A stretch of 6,431 nt of DNA, from the NCBI GenBank assembly GCA_030831375.1, contig JAURLF010000154.1, positions 1-6,431 of the forward strand, written 5' to 3'. Position numbers and translations under genes: made by a program. Positions within the stretch are counted from its first letter, which is position 1. Every line of letters starts with the position of its first letter. The notes below the pieces were generated by a model that saw only the letters and a program-made list of their open reading frames with translations, did no database searches and was not told where the DNA came from. Below, one piece after another: positions 3,695-6,431 of the stretch. Origin of the DNA: Gaiellales bacterium (lineage in GTDB: Bacteria; Actinomycetota; Thermoleophilia; Gaiellales; F1-60-MAGs149).

Positions 3695-6431
3695 GGGCGG
3701 CTACGCCGAGCTGCACTGCCACTCGGCCTGCTCGTTCCTCGACGGCGCCTCCCAGCCGGAGGAGCTCGTCGACCGCGCCGCCCGCCTCGGCCTCGACGCG
3801 CTGGCGCTGACCGACCACGACAACCTCTGCGCCGCCCTCCCCTTCGCCCAGCTCGCGCGCGCCGCCGGCCTGCACCCGATCACGGGCTGCGAGCTGACCG
3901 TCGTCGACGCGGACGGGCCGATGCACCTCGTCCTGCTGGCGGAGGACCGCGCGGGCCACGCGAACCTCTGCCGGCTGGTCACGATCGCGCACGCCGCCAC
4001 CCGCCCCGAGCGCGGCGGCCCCCTGCCGCCGCAGGCGCCGCTCGCGGAGGTGCTCGAGCACGCCGGCGGCCTGACCTGCCTGACCGGCTGCCCCGCCCAC
4101 GGCGCGCTCTCCACTGCGGACGGCGCCGCCGCGCGCCGGCGCCGCGACCTCCTGCTCGAGGCCTTCGGAGAGCGGCTCGCCATCGAGCTGCAGCGGCCGC
4201 TGCAGCAGGGCGCCGAGGGCGTCCTGCGGCGGCTCGCCGGGCTCGCCCGCGAACGGCGTCTGCCCGTCGTCGCCACGAACGACGCGCACATCCACCTGCG
4301 CCGCCGCGGCCCCCTGCAGGACGCGCTCGTCGCGATCCGCACCGGCACGCCGCTCGACGCCGGCCCCGCCGAGCTGCGCGGCAACCGCGAGCACGTCCTC
4401 AAGGGCCCCGCCGAGATGCGGCGCCTGTTCGCGGATCTGCCCGAGGCGCTGCGCGAGACCCTCGTGATCGCGGAGCGCTGCCGCTTCGACGTCACCCGTG
4501 ACCTCGGCTACCGCCCGCCCGCGGGCGCCGCCGACCCCGACCGGGCGCTCGCCGAGCTGTGCCGCGCACGCCTCGTCGAGCGCTACCCGGTGAACCGCCG
4601 CGCCGCGACGGAGCGGCTCGAGACGGAGCTCGCCCTGATCCGCAGCCACGGCCTCGCCGGCTTCTTCCTCCTGCACCGCGACATCCTCGAGCTGGCCCGC
4701 GAGGTCGCCGCCGAGGTGCGCGGCCCCGACGCGGCGCGCGCCGTCCTGCCGCCCGGACGCGGGCGCGGCTCCAGCGTCGGATCCATCGTCTGCCACCTGA
4801 CCGGCCTCTCCCACGTCGACCCGCTCGCGGCCGGCCTCTCGCTGGGGCGCTTCCTCAACGAGGAGCTCGCCTCCACGCCCGACATCGACCTCGACTTCCC
4901 GCGCGACATCCGCGAGCGCCTGATCCTGCGCATCCACGAGCGCTACGGACCGCGCCGCTCCGCGCTCGTCGGCGCCTTCTCCACGTACCGCGCGCGGGGC
5001 GCGATCCGCGAGCTCGGCCGCGCCCTGTCGATCCCCGCCTCGGACATCGCGCGGCTCGCCGCGGCCTCCGACGGCTGGAGCGCCGAGGCGGTAGGCGAGG
5101 AGATCCGCCGCGTGCCGGGACTCGCGGAGCGCGCCGGCGAGCCGCGCCTGAGGCTGCTCGCGGCGCTGTGCCGGCAGATCGCGGGCCTGCCGCGCCACCT
5201 CTCGCAGCATCCCGGCGGGATGGTCGTCTCCGACGGGCCGCTCGACGCGATCGTGCCACTGCAGCCCGCCGCGATGGCCGGCCGCACGATCTGCCAGTGG
5301 GACAAGGACGCCTGCGCGGACGCGGGCCTGCTCAAGATCGACCTGCTCGGGCTCGGCATGCTCAGCGCCGTCGAGCGCTGCGTCAGCGAGATCGCCCGCG
5401 GCGGGGAGGCGGTCGACCTGTCCCGGATCCCCCTCGACGACGCCGCCGTCTACCGGGAGATCCGCGCGGCGGACACCGTCGGGGTCTTCCAGATCGAGTC
5501 GCGCGCGCAGATGCAGACGCTCCTGCGCGTCCAGCCGGAGACCCTCGACGACCTCGTCGTGGAGGTCGCGCTGGTCCGGCCCGGCCCGATCCAGGGCGGC
5601 GCCGTGCACCCGTACATCCGCCGCCGTGCGGCGCGCCGCGCCGACCCCGACTGCCCGATCCCGTACGACCACCCGCTGCTCGAGGAGCCGCTGCGGGAGA
5701 CGCTCGGCGTGATCATCTTCCAGGACCAGGTGCTCGACGTCGCGCAGGCCCTGGCGGGCTTCACGCCGGGCCAGGCGGAGGCGCTGCGCCGCGCGATGAG
5801 CCGGCGCCGCAGCCGCGCAGCGATCGCCGCCCAGTGGCGCGCCTTCCGCGACGGTGCGGCCGCGCGCGGCGTGCCGGAGGAGACGGCGCGCACGGTCTTC
5901 CGGCGGATCATCGCCTTCTCCGCGTTCGGCTTCCCCAAGTCGCACTCCGCCGCGTTCGCCCTGCTCGCCTACCAGAGCGCGTGGCTGCGCCACCACCACC
6001 CCGCCGCTTTCCTCGCCGCCCTGCTCGCCGAGCAGCCGATGGGCTTCTACCCGCCGGCGTCGCTCCTGCGCGACGCCGAGCGGCGCGGCGTGCCCCTGCG
6101 ACCCGTCGACGTGCGCCGGTCCGCCGTCGAGGCACGGGTCGAGCCGGACGGGGCCGTGCGCCTCGGGCTGCGCCAGGTCGCCGGGATCGGCCGCGCAGAC
6201 GCGGAGGCGCTCGTCGCGGAGCAGGCCGCCCGCGGTCCCTTCCGCGACCTGCGCGACCTCGCCGCCCGTGTCGAGCTGCCCCGCGACCGGCTCGAGGCGC
6301 TCGTCGCCGCTGGCGCGTGCGACGCCTTCGGACAGCGCCGGCGGCTGCTCTGGGAGCTCGGCCTCGCCGTGCGGCCCGAGGCCGCCCGAGAGGGGCGCCA
6401 GCTGGCCCTCGACCTGCGCCTCGGCGAGGCC
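3684..6431 (+). CDS. dnaE2: DnaE2 (ImuC) error-prone DNA polymerase III alpha-type subunit, C-terminus beyond window
   Basis: The open frame runs 916 codons to the window edge without a stop; full DnaE2 proteins are about 1050-1100 residues, so most is present. An N-terminal PHP domain shows LHCHSACSFLDG (10-21), TDHDN (43-47), E70, H81, C136 and TNDAHI (198-203). The polymerase core has PGRGRGSSVGS (357-367), PDIDLDFP (399-406) with two catalytic aspartates, and LLKIDLLGLGML with the third at D553. FPKSHSAAFALLAYQSAWL (750-768) is typical of the family, and a helix-hairpin-helix domain starts near 827 (LGLRQVAGIG). With ImuB it carries out SOS-induced translesion synthesis in the cytoplasm. 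The ATG at 3684 is preceded by GGGAG 11 nt upstream and lies inside the previous gene. The DnaE2 assignment over replicative DnaE rests on the operon, the shorter length and the ELHCHSACSFLDGAS-type start. A QLALDL motif near 906 may bind the clamp. Confidence 0.95.
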   Translation, partial: MAAEGGYAELHCHSACSFLDGASQPEELVDRAARLGLDALALTDHDNLCAALPFAQLARAAGLHPITGCELTVVDADGPMHLVLLAEDRAGHANLCRLVTIAHAATRPERGGPLPPQAPLAEVLEHAGGLTCLTGCPAHGALSTADGAAARRRRDLLLEAFGERLAIELQRPLQQGAEGVLRRLAGLARERRLPVVATNDAHIHLRRRGPLQDALVAIRTGTPLDAGPAELRGNREHVLKGPAEMRRLFADLPEALRETLVIAERCRFDVTRDLGYRPPAGAADPDRALAELCRARLVERYPVNRRAATERLETELALIRSHGLAGFFLLHRDILELAREVAAEVRGPDAARAVLPPGRGRGSSVGSIVCHLTGLSHVDPLAAGLSLGRFLNEELASTPDIDLDFPRDIRERLILRIHERYGPRRSALVGAFSTYRARGAIRELGRALSIPASDIARLAAASDGWSAEAVGEEIRRVPGLAERAGEPRLRLLAALCRQIAGLPRHLSQHPGGMVVSDGPLDAIVPLQPAAMAGRTICQWDKDACADAGLLKIDLLGLGMLSAVERCVSEIARGGEAVDLSRIPLDDAAVYREIRAADTVGVFQIESRAQMQTLLRVQPETLDDLVVEVALVRPGPIQGGAVHPYIRRRAARRADPDCPIPYDHPLLEEPLRETLGVIIFQDQVLDVAQALAGFTPGQAEALRRAMSRRRSRAAIAAQWRAFRDGAAARGVPEETARTVFRRIIAFSAFGFPKSHSAAFALLAYQSAWLRHHHPAAFLAALLAEQPMGFYPPASLLRDAERRGVPLRPVDVRRSAVEARVEPDGAVRLGLRQVAGIGRADAEALVAEQAARGPFRDLRDLAARVELPRDRLEALVAAGACDAFGQRRRLLWELGLAVRPEAAREGRQLALDLRLGEA

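Noticed and set aside
3540..5999. 819-residue minus-strand open frame
   Set aside because: It is an antisense shadow of dnaE2 produced by high GC; the composition is Arg/Ala/Gly/Glu-rich and low-complexity, and the opposite strand has unmistakable DnaE motifs.
1..6431. CRISPR arrays, tRNA or rRNA genes, insertion sequences, attachment sites
   Set aside because: No spaced repeats, cloverleaf-like segments, transposase motifs or terminal inverted repeats were seen on either strand.

Overview
The window is very GC-rich and densely packed, with coding on both strands, GTG starts, overlapping genes and an actinobacterial/Gram-positive type LexA (SOS) box. Together with the imuB / small protein / dnaE2 order, this suggests a high-GC actinobacterium. 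A Thermoleophilia-like lineage (Solirubrobacter/Gaiella relatives) is my best guess, but no rRNA or other marker is present to prove it.

Layout. Bases 1-422 (minus strand) hold the N-terminal 140 residues of a short-chain dehydrogenase/reductase, cut by the window edge. A 37-bp divergent spacer follows. On the plus strand, 460-1596 encodes a complete AI-2E/PerM-family membrane protein. Its stop overlaps the start of a DsbA/FrnE-like thiol oxidoreductase gene (1596-2210). That gene has an in-frame TGA exactly where the first cysteine of the CPFC redox motif belongs. It has a strong Shine-Dalgarno sequence, an undamaged frame on both sides of the TGA, and a stem-loop placed as a bacterial SECIS element should be. 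I read it as a selenoprotein with a U-P-F-C active site.

From 2221 onward lies an SOS mutagenesis operon. A perfect 20-bp palindrome containing GAACATATGTTC (LexA box) overlaps a promoter just before imuB (2259-3443). Then come a small DUF6504-like protein (3440-3694, 4-nt overlap) and dnaE2/imuC (3684 to the window end, 11-nt overlap, 916 residues visible, no stop reached). ImuB has lost polymerase catalytic residues but keeps a clamp-binding motif. DnaE2 keeps the polymerase aspartates and what looks like a full set of PHP metal ligands. No imuA gene lies between the LexA box and imuB.

How the parts work together: after DNA damage, LexA cleavage should release the imuB promoter, and ImuB would tether the error-prone polymerase DnaE2 to the sliding clamp for lesion bypass. 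The upstream transporter/oxidoreductase pair looks like a separate, constitutive unit. The most interesting item is the recoded oxidoreductase. An ordinary gene caller would truncate it to the downstream ATG at 1788 and lose the active site.
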